Positions 54,071 to 64,000 of a DNA stretch of 64,000 nucleotides are shown in pieces (positions within the stretch are counted from its first letter, which is position 1; every line of letters begins with the position of its first letter). Source of the DNA: Aphrocallistes beatrix (taxonomy: Eukaryota > Porifera > Hexactinellida > Sceptrulophora > Aphrocallistidae); the NCBI GenBank assembly GCA_963281255.1, contig OY725490.1, positions 5,766,001 through 5,830,000 of the forward strand. Direction: 5' to 3'. The translations under genes were made by a program, and so were the position numbers. A model generated the notes under the pieces. That model searched no databases and was not told the origin of the DNA. It worked only from the letters and a program-made list of their open reading frames with translations.

Positions 54071-54601
54071 AGTGTCAAAAGGAGATGGTACTTTTACTGA
54101 AATACCACGTGTGAAGTCATTACTGAAGAATGGTACTGATCCAAGTTTATTACCTGGCTGTCCATCTTACTATTCAACTAAATCTACTTACTAAACGGAC
54201 TCGCTGAGCTTATTTTATTAAATAAACCGCTGCTTTTATGCTACAAACGAAACTTCATATCTTTCCGATTAATAGTTTTTCAAAATATGGGATATGAAAT
54301 ATCCCAATATGATTATCATATTAGAATAGTTCATATGTCATATTTTGAAAAATAAGACTTGGAATGATATGAAATATCTTTTGAGCACGATATTTCATAT
54401 ACAGCGTTCAATCAAATAAAATAATATATGTGCCCAAGATTTGAGACCAGACCAGGGCAACTCTAAAGTCTTAATATCCTTAATATAGGATATAATAGAG
54501 GAATTTAGAACTGGTGAAGCTAGATTTCAAGGGATGATAGAACGTTGAAAATTTGAACAATTCAACATCATTAAGTATAGTAAAAGTTTATAGAATTATA
54601 T
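54071..54601. other. CFAP46 intron 3, gene-free
   Basis: AT-rich with short imperfect palindromes around ATATGAAATATC (about 54290-54410). No gene is recognised. Confidence 0.45.
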
Positions 54602-54723
54602 GCTCCCCGAATTCATGCTAATATGTTTTGTCTCAGGGTGTTCACAATCTAGGTGAGGTGCTAAATCTATTGATAATTATTGAATGTGTGCATGCTGCGT
54701 GTCTGTATTCATATGATGGCATG

Positions 54724-54822
54724 AAGGCTTTCATCCAGGCGTACTGGGCGCGCCTAGAGGTGCGTATTTGATCCCATGGATCATAATTAGGCGTATGACT
54801 TTGGAAAGCTGGATGAAACCTT
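54724..54822. mobile_element. 99-bp MITE in the SINE
   Basis: TIRs AAGGCTTTCATCCAG / CTGGATGAAACCTT. Flanks GATGGCATG and GATGACTTG are a diverged 8-9 bp duplication. Absent from SINE copy 1. hAT-like by duplication length only. Confidence 0.7.
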
Positions 54823-54969
54823 GATGACTTGTCTGTGTGCATATGATAGCGTGTTACAGAGAAAAACTCGGCTATCAGTAGGCAAGAAAGATAGCACCTA
54901 ACTTTACCTATAGCAAGATGACATCCTTAGTGGTTTCAGCTCACTAAAGTTCTGCAAGAGTGTAGGCTC

Positions 54970-55202
54970 CAGGGTTGCCGTGGGAATGGGAATCTGTGGG
55001 AATTCCCATGGGAATGACTTTAAGCCAATGGTATTCCCACATGTGAGTTCAATGGGTTTCTGTGGGTTTCTATGGGTTTTCCTGTGGGTTTTGTGGTTTT
55101 TCTGCGTGTTTCTGTGGGTTATTGTGGGTTATTGTGGGTATTCCCACAAAAATCCTGTGGGAATGGGATGGGTATTGAAATTCCATTCCCACGGCAACCC
55201 TG
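54970..55202. mobile_element. hAT MITE with exact 8-bp TSD, in the SINE
   Basis: TIRs CAGGGTTGCCGTGGGAATGG / CCATTCCCACGGCAACCCTG, duplication GTAGGCTC at 54962-54969 and 55203-55210. SINE copy 1 holds the single, uninterrupted GTAGGCTC. The interior is TGTGGGTTT repeats. Confidence 0.95.
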
Positions 55203-55422
55203 GTAGGCTCAGATTACAATACCGAAGCAAAGTAATTGAGAGCAAATGCAAATGACTAGGGCGAGGTTAGAACTCATGACCTAAGTCACGGTGTTCAAAC
55301 TCCCTAACCACTGCACCACCTGATAAAAAGTGTATTTTCGAAATACTTAAAAGCCGCCAAAAAAATATAATATTCCACATTTTGCTTATAGCACAATGTA
55401 CAAATTATTGCTGTTCATCTTA

Positions 55423-56173
55423 TACGGTGGCTCATAAGTTATGATACATTCTTCATTGAGTATAAAATGTCTTATCCTCAAACAGTCTTAGCTATTATGA
55501 TCTTTAGATATTCTAATTCGAATGTTCTCAATGATTTTAAAAGACTTTTTGAGTCTAAGACCTGGAAGTGTGTTTTGTATGGTGAGTTTTATGTTGGGGA
55601 AATGTGTCTTAGCACGCAGCGAAAGTCGAAAATTCTGTAAAAATGTCTTCATAATCGATGTTCTATGACGATTTAGTGCCAGATACCTTTCATTCACCTT
55701 GGAAATATTTCATAAATCCATTGAATTCATTATCAGAAATGAGAGTTATTATTTCCCGAGATCAAATTAGGTACATTTTGCAAATCACCCAAAATTGCAA
55801 TTTTTTTCACATCACCAAAAATCTGAGCCAAATGGTTTCAATATGTACTGTTATAAACATCTTATATTTTTACAAATTTAGGGTGTTCGAGGGAAATGTG
55901 AGCGCCAATTTTTCCTAGAATTTGAAGACTCTAGAAAGTTCATTTTTGAAAAGCAGTTGGCCCTGATACTCGATTTTGTTGCGTGCTAGGACACATTTTT
56001 CCCCCATAAAAATCGCCATACAAAACACAGTTCCAGGTCTTAGGCTGGAAAATTTTTGAAATCATTGAGAATATTCGAATTTGAATCTCTAAAGACCATA
56101 ATAACTAAGATTGTTTGAGCATAAGACATTTTATATATAATAAAGCTTGTCACAGAAGCTATGAGCCACCCTG
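55423..56173. mobile_element. Tc1-type MITE with ~190-bp TIRs
   Basis: Left arm from GGTGGCTCATAAGTTATGAT, right arm ending ATGAGCCACCCTG followed by TA. The arms stay inverted over about 190 bp (AAAATGTCTTATCCTCAAAC, GAATGTTCTCAATGATTT(T/C), CCTGGAA(G/C)TGTGTTTTGTA). A fragment of the family is at 19866-20200. Confidence 0.85.
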
Positions 56174-56508
56174 TATAGGTATAGTGACCAATCTATAATA
56201 TATATGCATAATCTCAAACCCCCATCGATTGAGTATTGTACATATATTCAATATATTCTATTAGACAGAAATAATATAAATTGAAATCATCTATTTGTAT
56301 ACTAGTAGCTGATAATGTACTTTGTGAAATTGTCTTCCTCGAACATAATCATTTTACTCCTAGCGGGATATTATATTGTTTAATATATTTGTCATATATT
56401 CAAAAGGTTTTAAGGGAAATAAACTAACGGAATTTCATATAATTATTGCTATTGCATCTTCATTTCGTTTTAATGGAATTTTTGTTATTTATAATTTTTA
56501 ATTTTTAG
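56174..56508. other. End of CFAP46 intron 3
   Basis: AT-rich, nothing recognised. Acceptor ttaatttttag at 56508. Confidence 0.5.
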
Positions 56509-56835
56509 GTGAGAATTGAGAATACGAGTGACATTTCTATTTCTGCTTTGGATTTACTCGACAAAACCGTTTCAATTTATCATGAAGCACTTTTAGAAAC
56601 TCACACAATACACCTCTCAAATGATAACATTATATTACGATGTCAATTATGGCTTGAATTGGCAAAAGTCTCAAGGAAATTGAAATATTGGAACATTGGA
56701 AGGGCCGCAGCACGATTTTGCCTATTTTACTATAAATCTCCGGATAATTTATCTGCAATGGAAATCTTTAATTTGAAACATCCAAATAAAGTGTCTGAAG
56801 ATGATTTTCAAATTCAAGATATTGATGATAAAAAG
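56509..56835 (+). CDS. CFAP46: CFAP46 exon (block 4)
   Basis: 109 codons, acceptor atttttag|GTG, donor AAG|GTAATT, phase 0. It holds the clearest identity of the gene: LWLELAKVSRKLKYWNIGRA and ARFCLFY against human [20 protein letters not shown] and SRFCLLY, a TPR-type helix pair. The charged tail after FCLFY corresponds to the variable basic linker in the human protein. Confidence 0.93.
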
Positions 56836-57006
56836 GTAATTTCCTGAAATGAAACTTATATGTATACCTGTACATAAAACAGTATCATTATCGAATCTGC
56901 GACAAATTACTACTTCCTGCTTGATTTTTATTTTAGTCTAAAAGCAAGTGTATTGTAGTAATGAGGCTGATAACTAAAATTGTTTATTTGATTATTCCAT
57001 TATATA

Positions 57007-57470
57007 CAGTACCCGGACAAAAGTATTTGCACACTTCATTATCTCACGTTGATTTAATACTAAAATGGGTCTATTTATGAAGATTAAAACTCTGAAACGC
57101 GAAGTGATACAACTAATCGGGATTCAGATTCGAAATCTTCACATTCGAATTAGTAATAGTTGAAGATTTCTAATAAATTGTTCAACCCAATGAGTAAAAT
57201 TATCAACCTGTGGCACAGGGGTAGTACATCACCATCATGTATAGTGATAAAAAGGGACATATGTGGCCCAAAGTGGCAGTGATTGATAATTTGAAAACAT
57301 TGGGAATTAATAATTGATTAGAAATATCCTACAATAACTATTTCGAATGCGAAGATCCCGATTAGTTGTATCACTTAGCGTTTCGGAGTTTTAATCTTCA
57401 TAAATAGACCCGTTTAGTATTAAAACAACGTGAGATAATGAAGTGTGCAAATACTTTTGTCCGGGCACTG
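57007..57470. mobile_element. Tc1-type MITE, complete
   Basis: CAGTACCCGGACAAAAGTAT at left, inverted at right (ACTTTTGTCCGGGCACTG), TA on each side. Subtype with TGCACACTTC after the core; relatives at 42123 and 44264. Confidence 0.92.
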
Positions 57471-57547
57471 TATGTGTACTATAGGGACGTCGCCGCATGG
57501 GAGCAATACACCCCTGGCAAAATGATTTTTCTAATATTTGTACTACA

Positions 57548-58111
57548 TCCTTACTATTAAAACTCGAGTAATGTGTATATATATATGTATATATATATAT
57601 ATATATAGTATAGTATATATATATATCTGTAACGAATTGATTGAAGAAACTGTCAGGCCCAGAAAGCTGATTTTTGGCATGTGGGAATCTTTTGGATATG
57701 GCTCCAGTAAGTTCTGAGCTCAGACGAAAATGTCGACTCATCATGGGATTATGGCGTCATTGTCACCTAGTTAGAAATTTCAGTTTTTCGAGCATAACTT
57801 AATTTTAAGTGATTGAAGGCTGAAATTTTAATTGAATATGTATATTAATATACTACACACGTGATACAACTATCATGAAAAAATGATTACTCATCACTTT
57901 GTTATGACGTCATCATATCGCATCAAAAAAAATTAAAAATTGACAAATTTGATGATTTTTGTGCAATATCGATTATAACAGTAGAATGGACGTATTGAGA
58001 GATGTCATATCCCTTATAATTAATCTATGTGAACCCAGGCGGCCGCAGGGTGCCTCCGGCTGACACAAAGTATCCGCCAGCCGCGCAGCGCAAGCAAGCG
58101 AAGCGCACTTG
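57548..58111 (+). mobile_element. HINE copy, complete
   Basis: TCCTTACTATTAAAACTCGA, TA tract, body and hairpins, 3' end AGCGAAGCGCACTTGT. At 564 bp it is a good model of the full element. Confidence 0.92.
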
Positions 58112-58501
58112 TTAGGATTTAATATACTAGATCTTTGAAAAGTATTGTACGATTTATTATGTCCAAATTGAGGTATCTGGGCATAGTATAAACAAATGCT
58201 GTCAACCTCCAGTTTTAGGCAGATTAATTTTTTAATTTAGTTTAAGGAAGTTGTTTACTAGTATGTATGTATTTAGAGCTTTTTTAAACCACAAACGTAA
58301 TCCTATTAAACAGTTCCAAGTCTAATATTGGTGACTTTAGAAATAATGAAGCAAAATGTTTGAAGATTTGAAATGAGACTACGTGGTTTAAATAACTATA
58401 TTAAGTGAGAAACATAACCAAGACTGAAACAATGTATTTTAAATTATTTTATTGTATTCGTTAGAGGATTATCTTTCTACTGGCAATTTGATTTGCTATG
58501 A
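58112..58501. other. CFAP46 intron 4, gene-free
   Basis: No features recognised. Confidence 0.5.
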
Positions 58502-58979
58502 TAATATAATTATTGTGGTTAGCACACACGATTTATACACCCGGTTAACGGTCCTTGTACTTATGGAGAGTTTTAGCTTAATATTTGATGTATTTCGGTT
58601 CTGAGCAAACTTAGATTAAACCATTGAATTCTGCAAATCAAATAACATAGAGATTGACTTCTTTGAACTCTTCTAATTTTAAGCTGGGGGAATAATGTGG
58701 GTTTTTTTGCAATTCACTGACACTTTTGTCCCACTTTTAAGTGGCACCATAATTAGTATAACATCTTTTATCACAAAATACTCAACTGAACACCTCCCGT
58801 TTGCATCTTCTCCATGACTTCTTGATTATTTACATTTCAACGATATTATTTAACAATTTTGAGGAATTTTATCGATACAAATTGTTTTCCAGGATTTTTC
58901 AATGGCAAAATTGAAATTTTTTATAAGGACCGTAAACCTGGTCTATAATCGTGTGTGCTAACCACAGTAATTATATTAA
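58502..58979. mobile_element. MITE with GTGGTTAGCACACACGAT termini
   Basis: Arms of about 57 bp: TAATATAATTATTGTGGTTA...GCACACACGATTTATA at left, and the inverted form at 58923-58979. The centre carries no gene. The TA-rich ends make the exact TSD unreadable. Confidence 0.8.
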
Positions 58980-59762
58980 TAATTATCACACCAACCAACA
59001 TACCAGTCGAAGCATAATCCTGCAACGAATTCATTAAACGAATTGAAAATACTTTGTCTTTGTTACCTTTTGACATATAAAGTTGGGCCTGGAACTTATT
59101 GAACGTCCTAAGTATAAATAAATAAATTTTTTTTACCAACTATACTATAAATAATCCTCTACTTCTGAAATTAGTGCCTCCCTATATTTTTCTTCTTTCG
59201 TATTTTCCTACATAACGAGTTTTTCCGGAGTACCAAAATGTGTGAGACGAATGAAAATTGGTAACAAGGTGTAGAATGTTTATGATCAGACGAGGTTACT
59301 ATACGATTCTCGATTTGCACTAAATAGCATAGTGAAACACTTATTAAGGTCCAGAAAAGGTATTAAACTCCAAGTTCATTATAGCAGCCCTAGAATATTT
59401 TGGTTCATAAGCATATTTCAGCACTACTGCAATTGATTTCTAGCACCATTTGTGCAATCTTTATTATAAAAATAATTATTCAGTTCACACTATGTGATGC
59501 AACCCATATTATTTGTTTGAAGTTTAGCACTAATTACCAGAAGCTAGTTGAGATTATGAGAGAGCTAAATTTATTATTGAAATATTTATTACCAATGATA
59601 CAAGTACGAATAGACAAATATGAACGGGTCTAGACTTTCAACTATTAAAAGATAGCTGAACAGATATTGCACTATAATTGCTCTCCATGTCCATCGTTGA
59701 TTGCGCAACAATTTTCTGGAAAAAAATAAGGTACGAATAAAAGAAATGCAACTTCAAGGACA
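58980..59762. other. CFAP46 intron 4, gene-free
   Basis: No convincing feature; the short ORFs have no recognisable motif. Confidence 0.45.
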
Positions 59763-60262
59763 TAAGCACACTTTGCTTGCTAGTGCTGCGCGGATGGCGG
59801 ACACAGTGTCCACCAATGACGTCCTTTAGAGCCTAGGCTCACAGTCAAAATACGTCTGTCTTATTGTGATAATCGAAGTAATCACAAAGTCTGACAATTT
59901 TCCAAACTTTAATACGTAATGATGACGTCATAACAGAGTGTAGAGTCTTCATTTTTTGATGAAAGTTGTATCATATTTGAGATATAGTAATATACACATT
60001 CTATTAAAAATTCAGGCTTTTATCTCCGAAATAACGAGTTATAGTTAAAAAGCTAAATTTCTAATAATAAAAACAGGTGACAATGGTTATAATTCCATGA
60101 TGGGTCGACATTTTCATCTGAGGTCAGATCAGATTGAAGCCATAGCCAAAGGACTCCAACAAGTCAAGAATCAGCTCTCTGTGGCAGGCAGTTCCTTCAA
60201 TAAATTCATTTCAGAGATATATAAATATACACAAACATGAATCGAGTTTTAATGGTAAGAAT
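59763..60262 (-). mobile_element. HINE copy, diverged
   Basis: TAAGCACACTTTGCTTGCTA to CGAGTTTTAATGGTAAGA. More substitutions than most copies. Confidence 0.82.
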
Positions 60263-60276
60263 ATAATTGAACTATA

Positions 60277-61610
60277 CTTAGGTCATTTCAAAAGTACTGA
60301 TCACTATTGATTTTTGACAGCTAGTGTATATATAATGCACCGATTAATATTATCCAGATAGCATTACCCATTCCCTCCTAATATCTAAAAGAAATTTTAA
60401 GATAGCATAAATATTTTTCTTACAATCATCATTTCAATCTTGTCAGTTTTGACTACTTATATATTTATGGCTTCAAAATCTTCAGTTATTGAGCAAGAGC
60501 AAAGGGCGTATATCAAGTTTCGTTCACTGCTAAAAGATTCGAACAGGAACATCCACAATGATCTCGTGGAAGTTTGTGGGGATCAAGCACTTGCTTATTC
60601 CACGGTTAGAAGATGGGCTCAACTATTCAGAGAGGGAAGAGACAGCATTGAAGATGAGCCTCGGACTGGTAGGCCTAAATCTGCAATCTGTGAACCCTCA
60701 ATTGAGTTGGTTGGTGAATTTCTTCGAAATGACCCTTGCTGCTCTATTGAAGAGATTTCTAAGTATACGGATATCTCAACGGGAAGTATTTACCGCATTC
60801 TGAATGAAGATCTCGGAATAAGGAAGGTTTGCACTCGGTGGGTGCCGTATTTGCTGTCAGAGGCCCAGATGAAACGGAGGGTAGAATGTTGCGAAAATCT
60901 TCTTCTACAATACGAAAGATTTGATGCAAGGCGACTCTATGAGATAGTAACCATAGATGAAACTTGGATTTACTATTCAGAACCAAAATCCAAGGAAAAA
61001 TCTAAGTGTTGGCTGCATCCGGACGAACCCCGACCTAAAAAACCGCGTCCAGATTTTCGTGCCAAGATGGTAATGTATGCAATTGCATTTGACGCCTACG
61101 GCCCAGTTGCTCAAGTTTGCGTTCCGAAGGGCCAGAATGTTACTGGAGACTTTTATTGCACTCATGTACTCGCAGAAGTCGGTAAACACTACGCAGAGCG
61201 TCGGCCAAGAACTGGTCCTCGTGGAATAAAACTTCTACATGACAATGCCAGTAGCCATAAAACTAAACAAGTCGCCGCATACATCAAGGATATAGGGATG
61301 CAAACACTGAATCACCCTCCCTATTCCCCTGACCTAAGTCCTTGTGACTTCTGGTTGTTTTCCATGCTGAAAAGTCATCTATCTGGCAAGGAGTTCACTA
61401 GTCGAATGGAGATCGGATTCGCCATTCATAAGTACCTGAAATCGATCCCACAGACGGAGTATAAAAAGACATTTCGCTGCTGGTTAGACCGTCTAAAGGA
61501 GTGTATTCGCGTCAAAGGAGACTATTTCGAGATATATAATTAAATAACACATCAGTCATTGCTTAATATCAAAATGAGGGGGGTGATCAATACTTTTGAA
61601 ATGATTTAAG
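60277..61610 (+). mobile_element. DD34D mariner transposon, apparently intact
   Basis: 1,334 bp; TIRs of 28 bp with three differences (CTTAGGTCATTTCAAAAGTA at left), TA on each side. It contains an open transposase gene. It lies about 15 bp from a HINE 5' end. Confidence 0.93.
60440..61543 (+). CDS. Mariner (DD34D) transposase
   Basis: 367 codons; the likely start is Met10 (MASKSSVIEQ), giving 358 residues, near the family's usual 340-350. N-terminal HTH pair with STVRRWAQLFREG and the GRPKS linker at 78-82, then the second HTH (SIYRILNEDLGIRK). Mariner signatures WVPYLL at 134-139 and YSPDLSPCDFWLF at 295-307. The catalytic triad D173 (TIDETW), D268 (LLHDNAS) and D303 has 34 residues between the last two, hence DD34D. 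No stops. It would move the element by cut and paste into TA. Confidence 0.94.
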   Translation: MSVLTTYIFMASKSSVIEQEQRAYIKFRSLLKDSNRNIHNDLVEVCGDQALAYSTVRRWAQLFREGRDSIEDEPRTGRPKSAICEPSIELVGEFLRNDPCCSIEEISKYTDISTGSIYRILNEDLGIRKVCTRWVPYLLSEAQMKRRVECCENLLLQYERFDARRLYEIVTIDETWIYYSEPKSKEKSKCWLHPDEPRPKKPRPDFRAKMVMYAIAFDAYGPVAQVCVPKGQNVTGDFYCTHVLAEVGKHYAERRPRTGPRGIKLLHDNASSHKTKQVAAYIKDIGMQTLNHPPYSPDLSPCDFWLFSMLKSHLSGKEFTSRMEIGFAIHKYLKSIPQTEYKKTFRCWLDRLKECIRVKGDYFEIYN

Positions 61611-62123
61611 TATAATCTGTTTTAAGCTCATAAAAGTAGCCTATTTTGACCGATAAAACTCGGAATTTAAGTAGGGAAATCCCTAAAATCTAGAACGCTG
61701 ATACCATTAGCTAACATTTAAAATGTGTCCCATCTACTCATAATTACCAGATTTGCACTCAACGCTAAAATTCAAGTAATTTAATATACCACAAGACCAT
61801 ATTTGGAATGCATTTTTTGGTAACCCCGGAATGTCCTTAGTAATGTGAGAACATTCCATTCCCCATCTTTATTTCAGACGCATCAAGTGACACCTCTTTC
61901 GACTCCCCACATCAATCTGAGTCCAATTAGATCACTTGCAACTTTCGGAATTGTGAATTAATCTTACTTCAATAAAATACATTAGAATCTCTGAGATACT
62001 GGCAACTCCTGTGATCAATGATTTTAGCCAGCTAAAAATTTTTCTCATAAATTCACAGTTTCATAGAATTTTTGAGCAAGTTACCAAATCAAAGTTAAAT
62101 ACGTTTAGTTGCTTCTTATTATA
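61611..62123. other. CFAP46 intron 4, gene-free
   Basis: No features recognised. Confidence 0.5.
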
Positions 62124-62449
62124 CTAACTAGACAGACGTATTTTGCACTATATATTATTTCATATGCAAATAGTACTAAATTGGATATTTTCAAGAGGGA
62201 AAAATGTATTCAAACTCTAAGAGATGCTAAGAGTAATAATTTGCTCAACTCAATAAATAAAATTATCAACCTGTGGCACAAGAAGTAATTCATCAATAAT
62301 GGTACTTGTAATTATGAACATATGTGGCACAAGGTGGCAGTGTTTGATATTTTGAAAACATTGGAAATTAACAATTGAAATATTCAACGATACCTAATTC
62401 GAATTCGCAGATATCGAAATTGAAATCCGACTGAAATTCGAGTTAACTT
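62124..62449. mobile_element. Tc1-type MITE, diverged and truncated
   Basis: Left end CTAACTAGACAGACGTATTT with TA before it. The interior matches the CCGGACAAAAG family (TAAATTGGATATTTTCA, ATCAACCTGTGGCACAAG). The right end is replaced by a HINE 3' end. Confidence 0.7.
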
Positions 62450-62499
62450 TTTGGGTGATAGAAGGCTGAAAGCAGCGCAAGCAAGCGAAGCGCGTTTGT
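62450..62499 (+). mobile_element. HINE fragment, internally deleted
   Basis: GGTGATAGAAGGCTGAA fused to GCAGCGCAAGCAAGCGAAGC, then GCGTTTG. Confidence 0.7.
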
Positions 62500-62514
62500 A
62501 TATATATATATACA

Positions 62515-62987
62515 CTCCATGTACAAAAGTATTCGTAACTTCAATATTTTCCATCCAAACTGTTATATTACCGATACATTTGTAAAGTCATTTAACTCAA
62601 TAAAAAATCTCACATCCCAGCTACATTTTATGGCTATACTTTAAAAAGACTCGTTCTTATCGATGATTACTGCTACATAAATCAAAAGTAATAATATTAT
62701 TTTATTATTATGAATCAATTATAGAATATAGAAGTGATTGATGTATTATTTCATTAGAAAAATAGTGATCTTCCAACTTAACACTTTTGAGCTCCAAATT
62801 TTGGAGTAATTAGTATGTAATTATATAAAATTTTATAAGAATCTTTTTTGCGTAATGAGTTGGGCTAATTTCTATGCTAGAAGGGTGCTAGATTTCATTT
62901 ATGGGGGCTAATTTGGAATACAATCAAGTGATCTTAGGCAAATTAACAAAGTAAAATTGGTTGTTGCAGAACTTTTGAGACACCCTG
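62515..62987. mobile_element. TA-target MITE (GGGTGTCTCAAAAGTTCTG type), copy 2, chimeric
   Basis: About 62570-62987 is the reverse complement of the 42531 family and ends GAACTTTTGAGACACCCTG plus TA. The left 55 bp (CACTCCATGTACAAAAGTAT) instead resemble a Tc1-type MITE end, so two MITEs have been fused. Confidence 0.75.
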
Positions 62988-63045
62988 TATATATATATCT
63001 GTAACGAATTGATTGAAGAAACTGTCAGACCCAGAGAGCTGATTT
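62988..63045 (+). mobile_element. HINE 5'-proximal stub close to a splice acceptor
   Basis: TATATATCTGTAACGAATTG and AGCTGATTTTT, then host intron. Its end is about 70 bp from the acceptor of CFAP46 block 5. Confidence 0.75.
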
Positions 63046-63115
63046 TTACACAAGTACAGCCTTTCATTGATTAAAAGCATTCAAACTTGTCTATAATCAT
63101 TGTTTTGACTTTTAG

Positions 63116-64000
63116 GATGACATTGATATTGGTTCCAAAGAAGATATATCTCTCCTCAAAATTTTTGTAGAAGCTGAATATATTTTAGCTGAATGTCTGG
63201 TCGAAATGATTTTAAGCAATAAATTAGATTTATTTCAGGTGCCAAGGTTATCATATTATTGTATAAAGGATGTTCACAAAGATGATTCTAGATGGCTTAA
63301 ATTTACTGATTGGGTCAATACTATTAGTCAAACTGCTCTTCAAGGTTTTATAAATATTTCTAATACAGCTAATAAAATTGGCCAGATTTGGTTAGTTAGA
63401 AATTCACTTGTATGTTTCTGGAATTATTCCAAACATATGATTAATTCAGAGCAAATTATTGTGCTTCTCCAACCTCTTCTTAAAATTATTTTGTTACTTG
63501 ATAAAATTCCACTAATTATTGACAAATTATTATACTTTAAACTATTGCATTCTTGTCTCTCTGCTCTATATGCAACTTACAAAAGTAGATCAAGTCTTAA
63601 ATCTTCCTCTTCTTTTCAAATTTCTAGTTCAAAAAATGAAAAATTGAACAAATCTACTATTGTTTCAAATCGGATAGTTTCTAGTGGATGTATTTTGACA
63701 CCCGAATATAACGAAATTTTAAAGAAGGCTCTTGTTATATGTGAACGAATATTTGCATTTTTCCCTGATTCTGGGATCGATTATGAGCATTTTCACAGGT
63801 TTCTTCTTGTTTGGGTTAAAGTTAAACAGTCTTTAAACCAAATAGTTGATTTAGATAAAGATTTTGAAAACATCGATATGACAATCGATATGAAGACTTT
63901 AATTGTAATTCAAAGCATTTCAAACAATATTTCTTCACCTGCATTGTCGATAGATCTAGCTATCAATTTATTGACTAACTCTCTATATATGAATAAATAT
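63116..64000 (+). CDS. CFAP46: CFAP46 exon (block 5), open at window end
   Basis: 295 codons with no stop, from acceptor tgacttttag|GAT to the last base. It starts in phase 0. IFVEAEYILAECLVEMILSN aligns to human [40 protein letters not shown] aligns to [40 protein letters not shown] aligns to [31 protein letters not shown] and FLLVWVKVKQSL follow in the human order. It is much longer than the other blocks, fusing what are probably several exons elsewhere. Confidence 0.92.

Larger units (their letters stand above)
54602..55320 (-). mobile_element. tRNA-derived SINE, copy 2, with two inserted MITEs
   Basis: Same limits and order as 19434-19805. Minus-strand 5' end GGTGGTGCAGTGGTTAGGG near 55318, B-box-like CATGAGTTCTAACCTCGCCC, then the body. 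Elements at 54724-54822 and 54970-55202 interrupt it. Confidence 0.8.
10166..64000 (+). other. CFAP46: CFAP46 gene locus, partial at both ends
   Basis: Five coding blocks on the + strand have the same order and residue spacing as human CFAP46 (TTC40), which I know from memory to be roughly 2,700 residues. CFAP46 is a TPR-like alpha-helical scaffold protein of the C1d projection of the ciliary central pair, working with CFAP54, CFAP74 and CFAP221. The blocks encode about 709 residues, all introns are phase 0, and intron lengths are about 12.8, 19.8, 12.8 and 6.3 kb. The exons upstream of 10166, covering the first ~300 residues, are not visible. The last block is open at the window edge. Confidence 0.88.

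Noticed and set aside
10166-64000. CFAP54 or another TPR ciliary protein instead of CFAP46
   Set aside because: The ordered matches of all five blocks (especially LAKVSRKLKYW...RFCLFY and the [12 protein letters not shown] block) fit CFAP46 in order and spacing. I recall no equivalent run in CFAP54.

Overview
This window is AT-rich, intron-rich nuclear DNA from an invertebrate metazoan whose phylum I cannot fix. The evidence is GT-AG introns of 6-20 kb and dense animal-type transposons (Tc1/mariner, pogo/Tigger-like, hAT, P-like, Helitron-like, CR1/L2-type LINE, Ty3/gypsy, tRNA-derived SINE). The only large host gene is a motile-cilia gene, so the animal has motile cilia or flagella.

The backbone is one + strand gene, an orthologue of CFAP46 (TTC40), a central-apparatus protein of the ciliary axoneme. 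Five in-phase coding blocks (10166-10444, 23227-23493, 43322-43690, 56509-56835, 63116-64000+) align in order, without visible gaps, to the N-terminal third of the human protein as I remember it. Every intron seen is phase 0. The 5' exons lie before the window or are unrecognised, and the last block runs off the right edge. Almost everything else is mobile DNA, mostly intronic.

Layout. 1-10 kb: mariner-, Tigger- and hAT-type remnants, an integrase-type C-terminal fossil, a large inverted repeat pair and an exon-like ORF next to a Helitron-type end. 10.4-23 kb (intron 1): MITEs, three kinds of tandem array (44, about 97 and 16 bp units), an RT-deleted LINE, an integrase fossil, a SINE and an exact hAT MITE. 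23.5-43 kb (intron 2): a P-element-like transposon (24001-26258) carrying an apparently intact two-exon THAP-domain gene, an intact DD37E Tc1-type transposon, a Ty3/gypsy fossil nested in a Tigger-like element, a RING-finger remnant, an acidic exon-like ORF, a LINE with full RT core and a decayed Tc1. 43.7-56.5 kb (intron 3): a dense Helitron-like array with a broken DD34E Tc1 and an unusual element whose ends are arrays of palindromes, then THAP-like fragments, a SINE with two inserted MITEs and a long-TIR MITE. 56.8-63.1 kb (intron 4): more MITEs and an intact DD34D mariner.

The signature repeat is a short Helitron-like (HINE-type) family, more than 25 copies and fragments, about 500-570 bp when full. 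Its 5' end reads TCCTTACTATTAAAACTCG. Its 3' end has three GC-rich hairpins and finishes near GCGCGCTTG. Each copy has a (TA)n tract close to its 5' end, and many TA-targeting transposons sit exactly in those tracts, so the family appears to act as a landing pad. It also carries TGACGTCA (CRE-type) and TGAGTCA (AP-1-type) motifs.
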